Positions 23,011 to 34,886 of a stretch of 64,000 nucleotides of DNA are shown piece after piece. Origin of the DNA: Pleurotus ostreatus/Saccharomyces cerevisiae fusant (lineage: Eukaryota; Opisthokonta); contig JAMQCK010000023.1 of the NCBI GenBank assembly GCA_024196135.1, forward strand, positions 62,001-126,000, given 5' to 3'. The notes beneath the pieces are model-generated. The model saw only the letters and a list, made by a program, of their open reading frames with translations, was not told where the DNA came from and did no database searches. The position numbers were made by a program, and so were the translations under genes. Position 1 is the stretch's first letter, and each line of letters starts with the position of its first letter.

Positions 23011-25452
23011 CTACGGCGCGCGGTACTCTCTGGACGCTTCTGATCTTGCAGGCAACTCTGGATAGAGCTGCCATCTCTATCAGCACAAAGAAGTATTCTG
23101 AGAAGCAGACTAAGACTTACTTTTCCGGGATTGAAAAGGTTGAGGGGGTCAATACTATCCTTGATGGTCTTCATCAAGCGCACTGTCCCCTCCCCGAGCT
23201 CTTCCACCAAATATTTCCGCTTGCCGATGCCTACACCATGCTCGCCTGTACCTATCATCCATCTCGTCGTCAGATAACCCTCAGAAAGCGCAGAACGAGT
23301 AGCATGGACGTACAAGTCCCGTCAAGTGCGATGGCGCGCCTGGTGATCCTGTGGACTGCATCTCTGACAAGAGCAAGCTCCTCGTCGTTTCGGAACAGCA
23401 TGAGGGAATGGAAGTTCCCATCGCCGACATGCCCTGCAGCGACGGTAAGTCCAGAGTATCTCCACTGAGACGGACGCAGTAACTCACCGATGACAGCCGC
23501 AGTCAATCCAGTTTGCTTTAGGTCCTCCTTCGTCTCGTAGATGAGCTGCGAAAGATGCGACACGGGTACGCTGACGGTCCTTCAGCTCATCACTCAATTG
23601 ACAAGAGCACTCTTTCCTCACCATACGTCCGTACTCCAGCCTGTACTCCCCGGCAGTAACGCCAGCCCAGCAAACAAGGCATTCTTCCTATCCGCCCAAA
23701 TTTCGTCCGCTTCTCGCTCGTTCGCTGCCATTGTCCACCCATGACCGTCGTACTTCTCGACCACATTTTTCACGGTGTCGGCGGTGTCCTGCAATGCGGC
23801 CGAGGTTCGACCCTGGAATTTGAAGAACAGGGTGTCCTTCTCTGGCCATTTGTGGGAGCCCGCGCCGTGCTCGTTGATGGCGTGTATGTAGAGGTTGTCG
23901 AGCAGCTCGACGCATTCTGAAACAATTTCAACGACGAAGTTATGGCCACAGAAGACAGAGACTCACGAATACCGACGCCTTGATTCATCACTTCAATGAC
24001 CGCCTGTGTGGCTTTCCGCAAGTCGGGAAAATGGACCACGGCGACAGTGGAAGGCACCACTGGCGCGAGCCGAATCGTCACTGCGGGAAAAGGTATTCAG
24101 CGGACAGCTCATCAAGGTTTCGACTCGACGCAAGCTATCAACTCACCCTCGGTAACGATGCCCAACGTCCCCTCCGCGCCAATGAACAGCTTCGTCAGGT
24201 CGAAACCTGCAGCTGACTTGCGCGACCGCCTGCGCGTCTTGATGACCTCGCCCGAGGGAAGGACGACCGTCTGCGCAGCGCCATAAATATCCGTGAGTAT
24301 ATTCCCATTGGTGAACGCTTTCGCGGCGACGAACTGACCGCGTTCAAGAACCATTCCCCCTTCGCTGTTCCGTAGCGGACTGCGTTCGTACCAGAACACC
24401 CCGTACTCAGCATACCGCCGAGGGTCGCGCCGGGGCCAGGGTCCAGCTATGGATATGTTTCTCATAAGGGTAACGAGGAAACTCCGCTGCTTACTGGTAT
24501 GAACAGTGGGATGCCTGATAGCTGTTCGTCAGGCCATTCCATTTGCGTGCGCAGAATATTCTGCTTACCTCGTTCCTGAAGCATGTTGTTGACGTCCAGA
24601 TATTTTGCCCCAGCTTGACAAACAATGTCCGAGTCCGCCTCTGTTCAATACGTCCGCAGCCCCGTCAGTCTCGCCAGCCTAGAAGACCGACTGATACGAA
24701 CCATGTATCGCAAGCACCTTATCCATCAAGTGCAGATCGACGCAGATTCCCGGCGGATGGCCCTACGAAGACGGTCAGCCCACTGATACTACAACACATA
24801 CAAGGCCGATGCACTCGCTCCATGAAAATGCCCCTCGATAGCCGTAGCGCCTCCGTAGGGTACGACTGGCATCCTGTACTTCGTTGCAATCTTGACTATC
24901 TTGACGACCTCTTCGGTGGTCCGAGGGGACACGACGACGGCGTGAGGCTTGCCTGTAGATGTTTAGCTCAATCTCGTGACATATGAGGCGATGAGAGAGG
25001 AGGTTGGAGGACGAGTTGATATACACACCAGGCTCTTGTTGATACGGTGACATCCCATGCTGAAGTAGGACGTCTGGCTCAGTGGAGACGAAGTCATCCT
25101 CGAAAGCATCCCGTAGCTCCTGGATCGCTTGTCGGAAGTCTTCAGGCGAGCCGTAGCGCTGATCTGACCTCTTTTCCGCGCCGAGGTCGGCATGTGAAGT
25201 GGTAGAGGTTGTGCTATCAGTAGCCTGTAGCTTGGCGAAGAGATATCCAAGCGCGCCACTAGCCATTGCCGTCGAGAGCAACACAGCGCCAGTAATTCGC
25301 CGAGACGAGCCACTACTTGTAGAAGGAGACGGCTGGACGGGTTGCGTACTGAGAAGCCTGGGAAGTGGTGCCCTTGCAGATTGAAGGCAACGCGAACGAG
25401 CAGGGTTAGCTCGCAGGAGAGGGATGCGCGATGGCCCGCATAAGAAGAGCAT
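23011..25452 (-). CDS. DLD1: D-lactate dehydrogenase (cytochrome), mitochondrial
   Basis: FAD flavoprotein that oxidises D-lactate to pyruvate and passes electrons to cytochrome c. The N-terminus has a presequence ([21 protein letters not shown]) and a single span ([19 protein letters not shown]), consistent with inner-membrane anchoring. The FAD-binding PCMH domain follows: [49 protein letters not shown]. The C-terminal oxidase domain has [14 protein letters not shown] and [16 protein letters not shown], both catalytic-domain hallmarks. About ten short introns interrupt the gene. The last one, after NLFNPGK, splices to LYPELPAR with stop at 23011. A glycolate-type member cannot be excluded without alignment. 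Confidence 0.9.
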
Positions 25453-25901
25453 GATGCCAGACAGTGGCAGCTAACGCAGAGACGAATCCAATAAGAAGCG
25501 GAGCCAAGTTATCCGCGAACACGTATATATTCAAGTTCTCAAGGTCATGGGTTCGCTCATCAGCCCGCTCGCACGGCGCGGCGAGGATAACATGCCGTAG
25601 CTGCTGGCGGGCGGCGGGGAACGTGACCGAGGCGAAGGTCGCGCCCACTTGTGTGCGCATACTAGGACGAAGGCGAACCGAGTCCTTCTCGTCACCCCTT
25701 GTCGCAGTCCAGAACAAAAAGGTAATGTACCTTCAAGCTTCAGTCACATCTATCTTGTATTGATCTCACTGCATCGCTTCAACTCCCTCATGGCTTGTGT
25801 AGGAGAGATATGTAGCGCGATTCCCGACATACCCTGTCATCACAAAGACTTAAGCAATGGTCTGTCAAGCGCTCTAGCGGTCGAGGAGCCCACGTACCGT
25901 A
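25453..25901. other. Intergenic region
   Basis: About 450 bases between the DLD1 start and the 3' end of the kinase-like gene. No supported gene. Confidence 0.5.
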
Positions 25902-26804
25902 TCATTGCTGCTCCGAGTCTGAGTAGGGCCCTTTCGCCATTCGAAACCGCAAAGACCGCTGGCGCACGACTCTCAAGGCCGCAAGCTGTTTGCTATAACG
26001 CCAGCCAAATCCACAGGCAATAAAACGAAGCAAGGCCCATCTGGCCCTTGCCCACCGTGCAGCCCACGTTGGCGCACTGAGCCAGCTCATTGCAAGTCCT
26101 CTGGCCGCGTCCATCCCGGCGTATTCCATGAAGGCTGGGTAGTAGCCGGCGTGCCCCCAGTCGACGATCCAAAGGGTGCCCCGCCGGTCCACTATCAAGT
26201 TCCGAGGAACCAGATCCTGGTGCACGAGTATATGTTGAGGGGCGGGTTGTATCGTCAAGTCCGGCCGCGGCTCGCAAACGGATGGGCGGCAGTCCGTGAG
26301 CCACCAATTGAGGTAGCTTGTAAACATGGCTGGCGACGCGCTCTTCACAGGGCCGTACAAGGCGTCGAGCCACTCTGAGTGTGTTCGACCAGAGTGAAGA
26401 CCGCCCGTGATAGGCGCGGCGACAGTGGCCATGGCGTGCAGATAGGACCGTAGCTGCCGTGCTATGCGTATCGTCGAGAGTAGGCCCATAGACTTCCATA
26501 GCTGCTCCATCGTTTGACCGTCTATGTAGTCCATGATGATAAAGTGGCTGTCATCGTCGCAGGGCACGACGCGTCGCACAGCAGGAACGTTAACGCCAAC
26601 GGCGCGGGCGCGTTCGAGCGCAATAACTTCGTCTTGAGGATCCTCAGGCCAAGCGACAGGTTTGGCGACCAGATGAGGGGAAAGCCTGAGGACCACTTCT
26701 TCGCGCGTCGTTCTGATGGAGGTGCATTGGTTGATATAGCGCTCGAGTTCAGCGTCTGTGTAAGCGGACAGAGCCATTTCGTCGAAGGGGTGCTGAAGGG
26801 CCAT
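25902..26804 (-). CDS. Aminoglycoside phosphotransferase-like protein
   Basis: Intronless 300-residue protein of the APH/choline-kinase-like superfamily (protein-kinase fold). Visible motifs: VLRLSPHLVAKPV in the N-lobe, the hinge-like HFIIMDYIDGQTM, the catalytic loop HQDLVPRNL (HxDxxPxN) and the metal-binding IVDWGHAG, all in the expected order. Fungal relatives are numerous and mostly uncharacterised; substrates are probably small molecules, and the name does not imply drug resistance. The C-terminal 60 residues are basic and poorly conserved. No functional partner is adjacent. Confidence 0.82.
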   Translation of the reverse strand: MALQHPFDEMALSAYTDAELERYINQCTSIRTTREEVVLRLSPHLVAKPVAWPEDPQDEVIALERARAVGVNVPAVRRVVPCDDDSHFIIMDYIDGQTMEQLWKSMGLLSTIRIARQLRSYLHAMATVAAPITGGLHSGRTHSEWLDALYGPVKSASPAMFTSYLNWWLTDCRPSVCEPRPDLTIQPAPQHILVHQDLVPRNLIVDRRGTLWIVDWGHAGYYPAFMEYAGMDAARGLAMSWLSAPTWAARWARARWALLRFIACGFGWRYSKQLAALRVVRQRSLRFRMAKGPYSDSEQQ

Positions 26805-27325
26805 GGCTGCGTTTCGTCAGCAAACCGCGGGGTCTTCAACGGAGAAGGCATACAACTATTGAGCGTGTGCACAAAGGTCATGCCCGTCCGGTTTGAAGAC
26901 GGTCTGGAAGGATGTCGGCGGGACATGCAAGTTGAGACTCCAGTATGACGGTGGAAGAAAAGCACTAAATCAGCGCCTTGTGAGACTGATTAGTCAATAA
27001 GAAGGAAAGCCAAGTGGTCTCTGAACACGTATTTGCTAGCTGCTACCAGAAAGAAAGCCATAACATCGTATAGAAGTGCACCTAAAAGAATGAACAAACT
27101 ATCAGTACATAGAACAATAACGATAGCGAGAGCAAACAAGACTACTGAAATCCGCTACACGCCAACGATAGATACACACAAACATCCGAGCGACGGAAAG
27201 ACCTACAGTGAGCAAGGAGAAAGGGAGTCCCAATCATATTCGTACATAAGATCAGTCAGCAGAACATCCTGTCCGAAACAGGCAAACGACGAAGTTTGCA
27301 CACAAAAGATCACATTTTTGCACAA
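26805..27325. other. Intergenic region, AT-richer than the flanks
   Basis: About 520 bases, visibly richer in A than the genes around it (27000-27300). No frame or RNA gene supported. It probably contains the 3' untranslated part of the gene ending at 27326. Confidence 0.45.
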
Positions 27326-30300
27326 TCAGTAGCGCATGCTGCCGGCGTTGGCGAGTGTGTTGCGCATCGTTGCGGGATCGACGTCCCCGTCAGACTCGCT
27401 CGTCGAGCGCGCGAGGCCGTATACACCACCGTCCGGCCCTCCCATCATGGGCGTGCCATGGACCGGGGCAGCCGCGCTGCCGGGCGTCGCGTACGACACC
27501 GAAGCGCGCCGTACGCCGCTTCGTGCTTGCGGAGGCTGCGGTGTGGGCGTCGCAGGCCCGTAAACGCTGGACACGCGCCGCTGCTGCTGGGCTCCGGGCG
27601 TGCCCGCAGTAGGAGTCACCCCAGCAAGAGGTGATGCAGGGTACGAGAAACCGGGGGGTTGGGGCGCGACGGCGTACGTTGGCGTCGTCGAGCGCGAGGC
27701 GCGTGGTGTGCGCCGAGGTTCGTCAGCTTCGGACGTGTCCGTCTCCGAGCCACTCGACGTGCTTGAGTCGTAGTTGTTACGTTGCGGCCCTGGGACGGGC
27801 ACAGGCGGCTCCGGGGGAGCACCGTAGGTCGGCTGAGATGGACGACGAGGCGCCTGACCGTAAATACCCTGTGGTTGCTGCTGCTGCTGCTGAGCAGGCG
27901 CAGGCGCAGCATTGCCCTGTTGCTGCTGGCGAATCCAAGGCGGAAGGTTGTTGTTGTGACTATCGTCCGGCTCCGAGTCCGTAGGCATAGGCATAGCGGG
28001 TATAAAGGGTGGCTGCACAGGCTGCGTAGGTGTCCGCGGCTGCTGTGGCAGAGCCGGCGCAATCACCCCCTGTGGGCTCAGCAAGCCGAAGTTAGTGTTC
28101 ATAGGGGTGTTGTTCCCAGAAATGTTGCCTGAGACGGATGTCGGGCGGGACTACGCTGGTGATCAGCTTCGAAAGACGGTACAAAGGGGGAACAACGCAC
28201 AGGCGGCTCGATGATGATATTGAAGCTGCTCGAACCCGTCGACGAACGGCGACTGTCCGAGCTACCACCGTTCGGAGAGGCGACATTCTCGCGCGACGAA
28301 TTACGAGGGCGGTACTCAGGCGTGAGCAAGTGGTCGCTCGGTGTCGTCGGATGGTTTGAGCCTGGTGGGGTCTGTCATTCACAATCAGTACCGCCTCCCC
28401 CATCCACGCCACAGGAAGACTCACGCCTTCACTGCTTGACTCCGCCCAATCCGCCACATTGCGCCGATCACCATACATCGAGCTCTTGCTACTTCGACTC
28501 GCCGAACGCTGCGGTTCTTGCCTCTCTTCCTCCGGTGGCTGGACACGGAATTGAGGCGTGTTATGACTTGCATAGATGTTCTGCGCCGGCGAGGCTCCAG
28601 ACGACGAGCTACTGCTCTCGTAGGCCCTCGGGCTGTTCGCGTCCTCGGGTATGACGCTCAAGGGGCCGCGTGTCGGTGGAGGACGGCTCGTCAGGTCGAA
28701 CTGCGACATGCTAGTCGTCGAAGTATCCGACGCATCAGATGCAGAGCGTGTCCGGCGATGGCTCCCTCGTGAGGCGCGACCGTATATGGGAGCTGGAGGC
28801 TGACCGTGCGTTGGGGTCTGTCGACCATACGCAGGCTGAGCTGGAGGCGGAGGCTGACCGTATGCAGGTGCTTGAGGCTGGCCATACACAGGCGCCTGAG
28901 GTTGGCCATACGCGGGGGTCGGAGGCTGCGAATAGACAGGCTGCTGAGGCTGACCATATGTCTGAGGGTATACCGGAGGAGTTGGCGCTGAGCGCACAGG
29001 AGGAGTCGGTGCTGAGCGCGGCGGAGGTTGCTGATACGCATACGGGGCGGAGGGCGGTCGATACCCGCCATATCCAGCACTCGACTGCGACGACTGCGAG
29101 TCCCGTCGGGGTCGCGTATGCGAGGATTGCGGTGGCACAGATGTGGACCGCTCAGCCTCTCGCTGGAGGTATGATGACGGCGGAGGTGGCATAGGCATGT
29201 ACGGCATCAGCATCTCCTCCACCTTATGAGTGCGACCGAGCTCAGACTCTACATCGCCTGTGACACCTGACCGCGACGAGCCCATGGAGGCGCGCTTTGC
29301 TGGCTTGCCCAAGCCGCGTAAATCGTATGGGTCCACATCGGTGGGGACATGAACTTGCATGACGGGAACATTGGGTTGTCCATATGCGTACTGTCGCCCA
29401 GAAGATGATATCGAGTCCTTCCTGCTGCGATGAGGCTCGGGCGCGTAGGCGGCGGACGAAGTCGTCGACGTTGAATCCCTGCGGGCGCGAGATTTACTCC
29501 TCGAGCCAGAAGGATAGCCTCCAGCGGACGACATGGAGTCCTTCCTGGCTTGATTTTCATCCTGACCTGGGAAGGTTACGCCATTGGGATTGGGCGAGTA
29601 GCCGTACATATCATGCGCGGCACGCTCGCGAGGGGCGTAGGGCGCATTTCGGGTAGCGTACTGCTTCGGTGGAGGAATGGGTATCGGCTGAGGGGAGTAT
29701 GCATCCGGCACGTTGTTTTGAACTTCTGGCTCGGGCATTACCATGGGTTCAGGCATGGGTGCGGGAGGGGAGGGTGGCTCAGGCGGAGCAGGGGGAGATG
29801 CGGGCATGGTGAGAGGCTGCGGGTCCAGATATTGGACAGGTGAGGGTGGGGCATGATTGAGGGGCGGCGGTGACGCTACGGATGTATGGCGACTCGAGCG
29901 CGAAGAGTTCGACGTTTGACGCGTAGTCTCGGAGGGCGGCTTTGGCGTGCGCGGCGACGGACGGTCACGAGGGCGCGTCCCCTCCGTATCCCGGTCCGAC
30001 GTCGACGACCGCGACCGCGTCGGCGTAGGGCGCGTGTGCCGCGACGACGGCGTCTCCTCGAGGTCCTCGATGTACGCCGTGCCATCCCCAGGCATCCGCG
30101 GGTCCGCGCCAGCACTCCGTATAGCGTAATAAATCGCCTCGCGCCCGTCCTCCCCGAACTCGGACAGCATCCGCGCGCGCTCGACGCCCTCCGCGTAGCC
30201 CTCCTCGCGCCCCTGCTCGCGCGCGCGGAGCACGATCTGCTCCTCCTTGAGGCGGCGCGCTACGGTGCGGGCCTTCGCAGCCGCGCGCTCCGCATCGTCC

Positions 30301-30874
30301 CGCTGCGTCTGCATCATCTGCACGACGCTCTGCGCGCGGGCGATCTCACGCTGCGCGGCCTCGAGCTGTAGCTTGTACATCTCGAGCTCGTGCTTGGTGC
30401 GAGACGCGCCGACCTGAACTTGCACGGTTGCTGCATGCGCCTGTAGTCGCTGAGTCACCTGGGCCTGTGCGAGTTCGCGTCGCTCGCGCTCTGCTTCCGC
30501 CAGACGGCTCGCCGACGCGTCGACCTCGTCCATAGCCGCGCGCAGTAGATTCCTCGCATTCTGTGCATCGCGCTCTTGTTCGCGTAGGAGCAGGAGGAGT
30601 GTCTCGCCAGAAGCGGTGCTATGTGTGCGAGAGCGAGACTTGGATTTGCGGTGGTGATGCGACTTGTCAACCGGGGCACTCGCACGTCGGTGTTCCTTCC
30701 CTTTGTCCTTGTGGGTCACAGAGGCGATCCCAGAGTCGCGCACATCGTTCAGATACTGCTTCTTGTCGTGCTTGTAAGTCTTGTCAAGCCTGCCAGAGGA
30801 GTTTCAGCATACGAACGACGAGCCTTCCAAGCAACACACCTGCTGTCTTCGTGCCCCGAGGAAGACTTGTACAT
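27326..30874 (-). CDS. Large disordered protein with central coiled coil and Pro/Gln/Tyr repeats
   Basis: Unrecognised protein of more than 1,000 residues. The start is the ATG at 30874: a 38-nt exon (MYKSSSGHEDS) splices by gtgtgt to RLDKTYKHDKKQYLNDVRDSG; the long frame by itself has no ATG. After a basic stretch (HHHRKSKSRSRTH) comes a coiled coil of about 150 residues rich in Ala, Arg, Glu and Gln (30590-30130). The rest is low-complexity Ser/Pro with a YGQPQxP repeat at 28780-28990. Introns near 28420 (gtgagt) and near 28200 (gtgcgt) bring in the final exon, which ends NAGSMRY. No enzymatic motif. A scaffold or cytoskeletal role is possible but unproven. Confidence 0.75.
28780..28990 (-). 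repeat. Tandem coding repeat, YGQPQxP units
   Basis: On the minus strand the coding sequence repeats units of about seven to nine codons such as YGQPQAPVYGQPQAPAYGQP, with drift to PVYSQPPTPA. This is an in-frame minisatellite inside the disordered region. Confidence 0.7.
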
Positions 30875-31820
30875 CCGTTCACCTCCGCGACAAGATGGCA
30901 GGAAGCAAGATGGGGTATATTCGAGGCCGGTCCCTTTCAAGGGTCCTTATGCGCGGCGCGGGTATCCTCGGTGGCAGAACCCTCCGCGACGGCGGCGTGA
31001 GAGAGGCTCTCACTCGAGATCACTCCTCGAAGTCGAACATGATTGCCTAATACGGAAAAGACGCCCCTGAGCAGATCGTCACTGCCAATAGGCGCCCATA
31101 TAATTGACCACGCCTTCCCCTCCGGCACGCAGCTTCTGGCATGCGTGGTGATTTTCTCAATTGTGCACGCTGAGTGCTTAGCGTGGATGGCATCAGCTAT
31201 ATCTTCACTGCAGACGTAAACTCTATACTCGAAGCAGCTTCGGCGCAGCGCCTGGCCGACCCCAGATCCTCTTCTGCGAGGCTGTCAACTACTCATATCC
31301 TCGGCAGACGGCCTAAAACCACCTCATGTAAGGCGCAGATGTACCCCGACTCGTGTTGCTATCCGTCAAAGGTAAGAAGGCGAGAAAAACACGCACTTTA
31401 CGTCCCACTCTGAGTGGCTTTGGGTAGACACAGCGTTGGTGAGCAAGGCGAGCAGTAGATGATAAGATAGCAATGCAACGCACATCCAGTCAACTTCCAG
31501 GATACATACCAGCTCGTCTACTAGGAATTAAGCCCAATTGCAGCCTCTCGCTGCAATGTACCGATGTTCCACAGCATTGGACTTCCGCAGTGGTCGTTCT
31601 TGAGCGTGGATCTGAGCCTCCAACGCCGTCTGTCGCGCACGCTGTACATAGCATCCTCTTTTGGCATCCTGCCATCCCCACAGTCTACTTCCGATCCTCC
31701 TAATTTTCCGCGACCAGGTAAACAGTGCTCGCCGCTGCTAGAGATTCTGTATGGTGAGGTGGGACATCAATATGCACCGCTCGGTACGTGCTATACGTCT
31801 AACATGCTCGTCGTACGTCC
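30875..31820. other. Intergenic region
   Basis: About 950 bases. Several short frames, none with recognisable content. It holds the promoter of the disordered-protein gene and the 3' flank of the ferredoxin reductase gene. Confidence 0.45.
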
Positions 31821-33412
31821 TTACTTTCGCTGAGACAGGAATTCCTGTACTTCCTCCCAGCTCATGCGCTCCCTTTCCTTCTCCCTCTCCGGCCCGAGTG
31901 CCTTCCCTCGTCGCCTCTCCTCCTCGTCAACGAGCCGCCACGCCTCGTACCCAAGCACCCTCCCCACCCTCTCCGCCTCCACGATCTCCCTCGGCGGCCC
32001 CTCCCCCTCCGCAAACGCATTCATCACCTCCATCGGCGGCGTCCCCGTCGACATCACCGACTCCGGCGCCGCGCCCTCCTTCACACTCGCGGGCGCATCC
32101 GGCGTCCCCGCCACCGACGTCGACTCCGCGTCCGCGGGCTCGCCCGTCGGCTGCGCCGTGCCCCGCGCCGCGTTGTAGTCGCCGACAAGGGTGGCAGCGA
32201 CCGCGTACGCGTCCATCATCGTGCTCGCGAGCACGCCGCGCGCGCCGTTCGCGGCCCAGCCAGAGGCGTAGACGCTCTTGAGCCCGCGCACGCGGCCGCC
32301 CGGGAGCGTGTCGAGGTGCCCGAGCTGCGTGACGGCGTCGAGCGCGCCGCCGGCGATGCGTGGGGGCGGCTCTGCGCGGAAGCCGAGGGAGGTGACGACG
32401 AGGTCTGTGGGGAGGGCGCTGCGCTCGCCTGTCGGGGCTGCGCGTCCCGTCGAGGGGTCCACGCGGGTGTGCTCGAGCAGTAGCTCGGGACGAGTGTTGG
32501 GGGCCTCATTCAGTCCCGCGGGTTGCCGATAGAAGTCGAAGGACCAAGTACGCGGTGTCGTGCCATAAGATTGCGCCGACCCCTTTTGCATGAGTTGCAT
32601 GATGCGCGCCTGCTGCCGCGTCGGCTTCCCCACTGTGTCGAACATCTCCGGGTCTATCGGGCGCATCGAGGCATTCGGCAGCGTCAGCAGCTCCCTCAGC
32701 TCCTTCGCCGTGCACGCCGCTTCCAAAGGTCCTCTCCGACCGATGATGCTGACGTGCTTCACCGCAGACTTGCTGAGGGCGTCGAGCACGGGTAGCGGGA
32801 TATCATAGGGATAGAGGTGCTCGAGGGGAGAGAGTAGCATGCGCGCGATGTCCATCGCGACGTTCCCGTTCCCAATAATGCTGACATGCTCGATCTTGCT
32901 GAGGTCGGGTACTTTTGGTCGACTAGGGTGCGCAGTGTACCAGTGTACGAGTGACAGCGCGGGAAGGACGTGGGGGGACGAAGCCGGCAGCGCATCGTGC
33001 GCGCGGGGGATGGGGGCGCCAGAGGAGAACAGCAGATGCGAATAGTTCTCAAAAAGTGAGGTTATGGGCAAGTTCACAGCATGGGGGAATGGCGGCGGGT
33101 CGTCGCGCGACGCGCTGATGTTGACGTTCCCGAAGAAGCGCAGGCGCGGGTCGGACGCTGCCTCGTCGAACTTATGCACGCAGTTCTACTGGCGGTTCAG
33201 TTGACAAGGGTATAGACACTCATAGTTCACGTACTCACTTTGACTTCCGGGTGGTCTGGCGCGACGCCGTAGCGCACGAGGCCGTGAGGTGCCCAGAGAC
33301 GGTCATAGAGGTGAATCCGAAGATTGGGCGCGACCGACTGTGGGAGGAGCTGCAGTGTGCGCGAGGCGACATAGAACGCGGAGGGGCCGCCCCCCACGAC
33401 AGCCAGCTTCAT
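31821..33412 (-). CDS. ARH1: NADPH:adrenodoxin/ferredoxin oxidoreductase
   Basis: Mitochondrial flavoenzyme that passes electrons from NADPH to ferredoxin for Fe-S cluster, heme A and coenzyme Q synthesis. Exon 1 (33412-33239) has the FAD Rossmann motif VVGGGPSAFYVA and HGLVRYGVAPDHPEVK; a 53-nt intron leads to exon 2 (33185-31821) with NADP motif IIGNGNVAMDIARML, IIGRRGPLEAACTAKELREL and the C-terminal FAD segment VYASGWAANGARGVLASTMMDA. The total is 512 residues. The usual mitochondrial presequence is missing: the frame starts almost at the first beta strand. A cccag acceptor lies just before the ATG, so an upstream exon is possible. The C-terminus carries a roughly 100-residue extension rich in Ala, Pro, Glu. 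Confidence 0.93.
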
Positions 33413-33756
33413 GGCAGGAGTCTGGGGAAAAGGGATGGGGGTCAGTAAGCCAAGAAGGCTGAGAACAAGTAGTGCTCGGCGTCGAGCGCGTAAGCGCCCG
33501 TGCCGCCTCGTGACCTCAGAGTCGGACCGAGAGCTTGACTCAAAGAAATGCAGTCATCCAGTCATGAACGTCCTCGACGAGGAACGTGTCCTTGCTGCTG
33601 CCTTCCAAAGGACATCGCTTTGGACGGAACACTCAAATCACACAAATGAGTCCCAGGATGCAATCTATGAATTGTCCCGATGGTGAGGGGCACACCAGAG
33701 CGATGATAAAGTAGGGTATAGTACATGATACAATAGACAATGCAATGCAACGCGCT
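33413..33756. other. Intergenic region between ARH1 and the LLP-like gene
   Basis: About 340 bases. No independent gene; it could contain an upstream non-coding or presequence exon of ARH1, but no suitable ATG-led frame was found. Confidence 0.4.
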
Positions 33757-34518
33757 TCATCTTCTCCTCTTGGGACGTCCCGGACGAACCCGTGCTGCTA
33801 TTCCTCCTTGCCGGTTGAGACCCTTCGACTTCGGGCGCGCAGGCATGCCCTTCGATAACCGCCACTCCTCCCGGCGCGAGCCTCGTGGACCATGGGTCGA
33901 CACGCGTTTTGACGATGATGTCTGCTTGGGTGCGCCATCGACATCCATAGAGCCATCTGCGCCTGCGAGGGAACGTGATAAACGCGTGTTTGGGTGTGCG
34001 TGTAGCACGCTGTGCGAACCTGCGTCGTCGTCCTCGCCTCTTCCTCCTGCTATCCTCTCGCCGTCGTCACCCCCGGGCGTGCCATCGGCTAGGAAAGAGA
34101 GCGGTGTCAGTGATCTTGTTCAAAGCATGGGAATGAATGAACAAAATCAGAGATCGCCGCCAAACCCAAAGTTCTCCTTGTCTGACTCATCCTCCTCCCC
34201 GGCAAGGTAGACGCGGCCACCGCGCCGCTTCCACAAGTGCTCGGGGTCAGATGGAAGGTCGGAAATTGTATCGATAGACACGTCCTCTGCGTCTAGCAGC
34301 CCGAAGGTAGCGAGCCAGGACCAACCTGGTAGATCATCTTTCCTCCTGTCTTCTTCGTCTGCGATCGCGACATCGCCGTCCGCGTCAGTCGCTATTGTGT
34401 TTCGTAGCTTGGCGTTGAGCCGCTCTAAGCGTGCAGCCTCGGTGGCCGCGTAGACACTATCTTCGCGCTTCTTGTTGCGGAAGGAGCGCTTGACCTTCGA
34501 GCGCAAGGACTTGGCCAT
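33757..34518 (-). CDS. LLP-homologue-like nucleolar protein (DUF2423)
   Basis: Small basic protein beginning MAKSLRSKVKRSFRNKKRE, the signature of the DUF2423/LLP (yeast YBL028C) family, linked to nucleoli and 60S ribosomes. The first exon continues through an acidic middle (EEDESDKENFGFGG). The expected basic C-terminus is found downstream: WRLSKGMPARPKSKG and a run of RPGRPKRRR ending at 33757. The intron between them is unresolved. A ccttag-type acceptor near 34091 fits the second exon's frame, and the only donor in matching phase is a weak gtggcc near 34213. If no splicing occurs the protein ends at 34147 without its basic tail. Confidence 0.72.
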
Positions 34519-34886
34519 TGCTGATGTGTGTGGGTGTGGTGGTTGGTGTGGTGGGGATGGGGAGCAGATGCGACTGCTGTGGTTGCTGCGACCCGGTGGG
34601 TGGTTGGTGGGTGTTGGGAGCAAGGTGCTGACTGTGGTACGCAAGCGGTGCCGATCACCTTTTTTTCAAGGAGGCATCATGTGGCGTTGCTGGTCCGTGC
34701 GCTTTCGCACGCCAGCCCGTGGGAATTTGCATGCACCCTCGGAGCTCGGACCGGTCATCTAGACCGGAGGCTTTTACCCCGCATCATGTTCGCGCAAGTG
34801 ACCACGGACTCCGGTTTGAACATAACCGGGCGTGCAACTCTACAAAAGACGCGACCTTGACCTCCCTTTACTTCCTCCTGCCCACC
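34519..34886. other. Divergent promoter region, LLP-like gene and acyl-CoA dehydrogenase
   Basis: About 370 bases between two start codons. A G/T-rich tract (34530-34640) is a pyrimidine-poor reading of the LLP leader. No gene inside. Confidence 0.5.

Noticed and set aside
25406..25717. 103-codon minus-strand frame upstream of DLD1
   Set aside because: It overlaps the DLD1 start in another frame and lacks motifs.
25902..26804. Antibiotic-resistance gene
   Set aside because: The APH-like fold is widespread in fungi with unrelated small-molecule substrates; nothing indicates drug resistance or transfer from bacteria.
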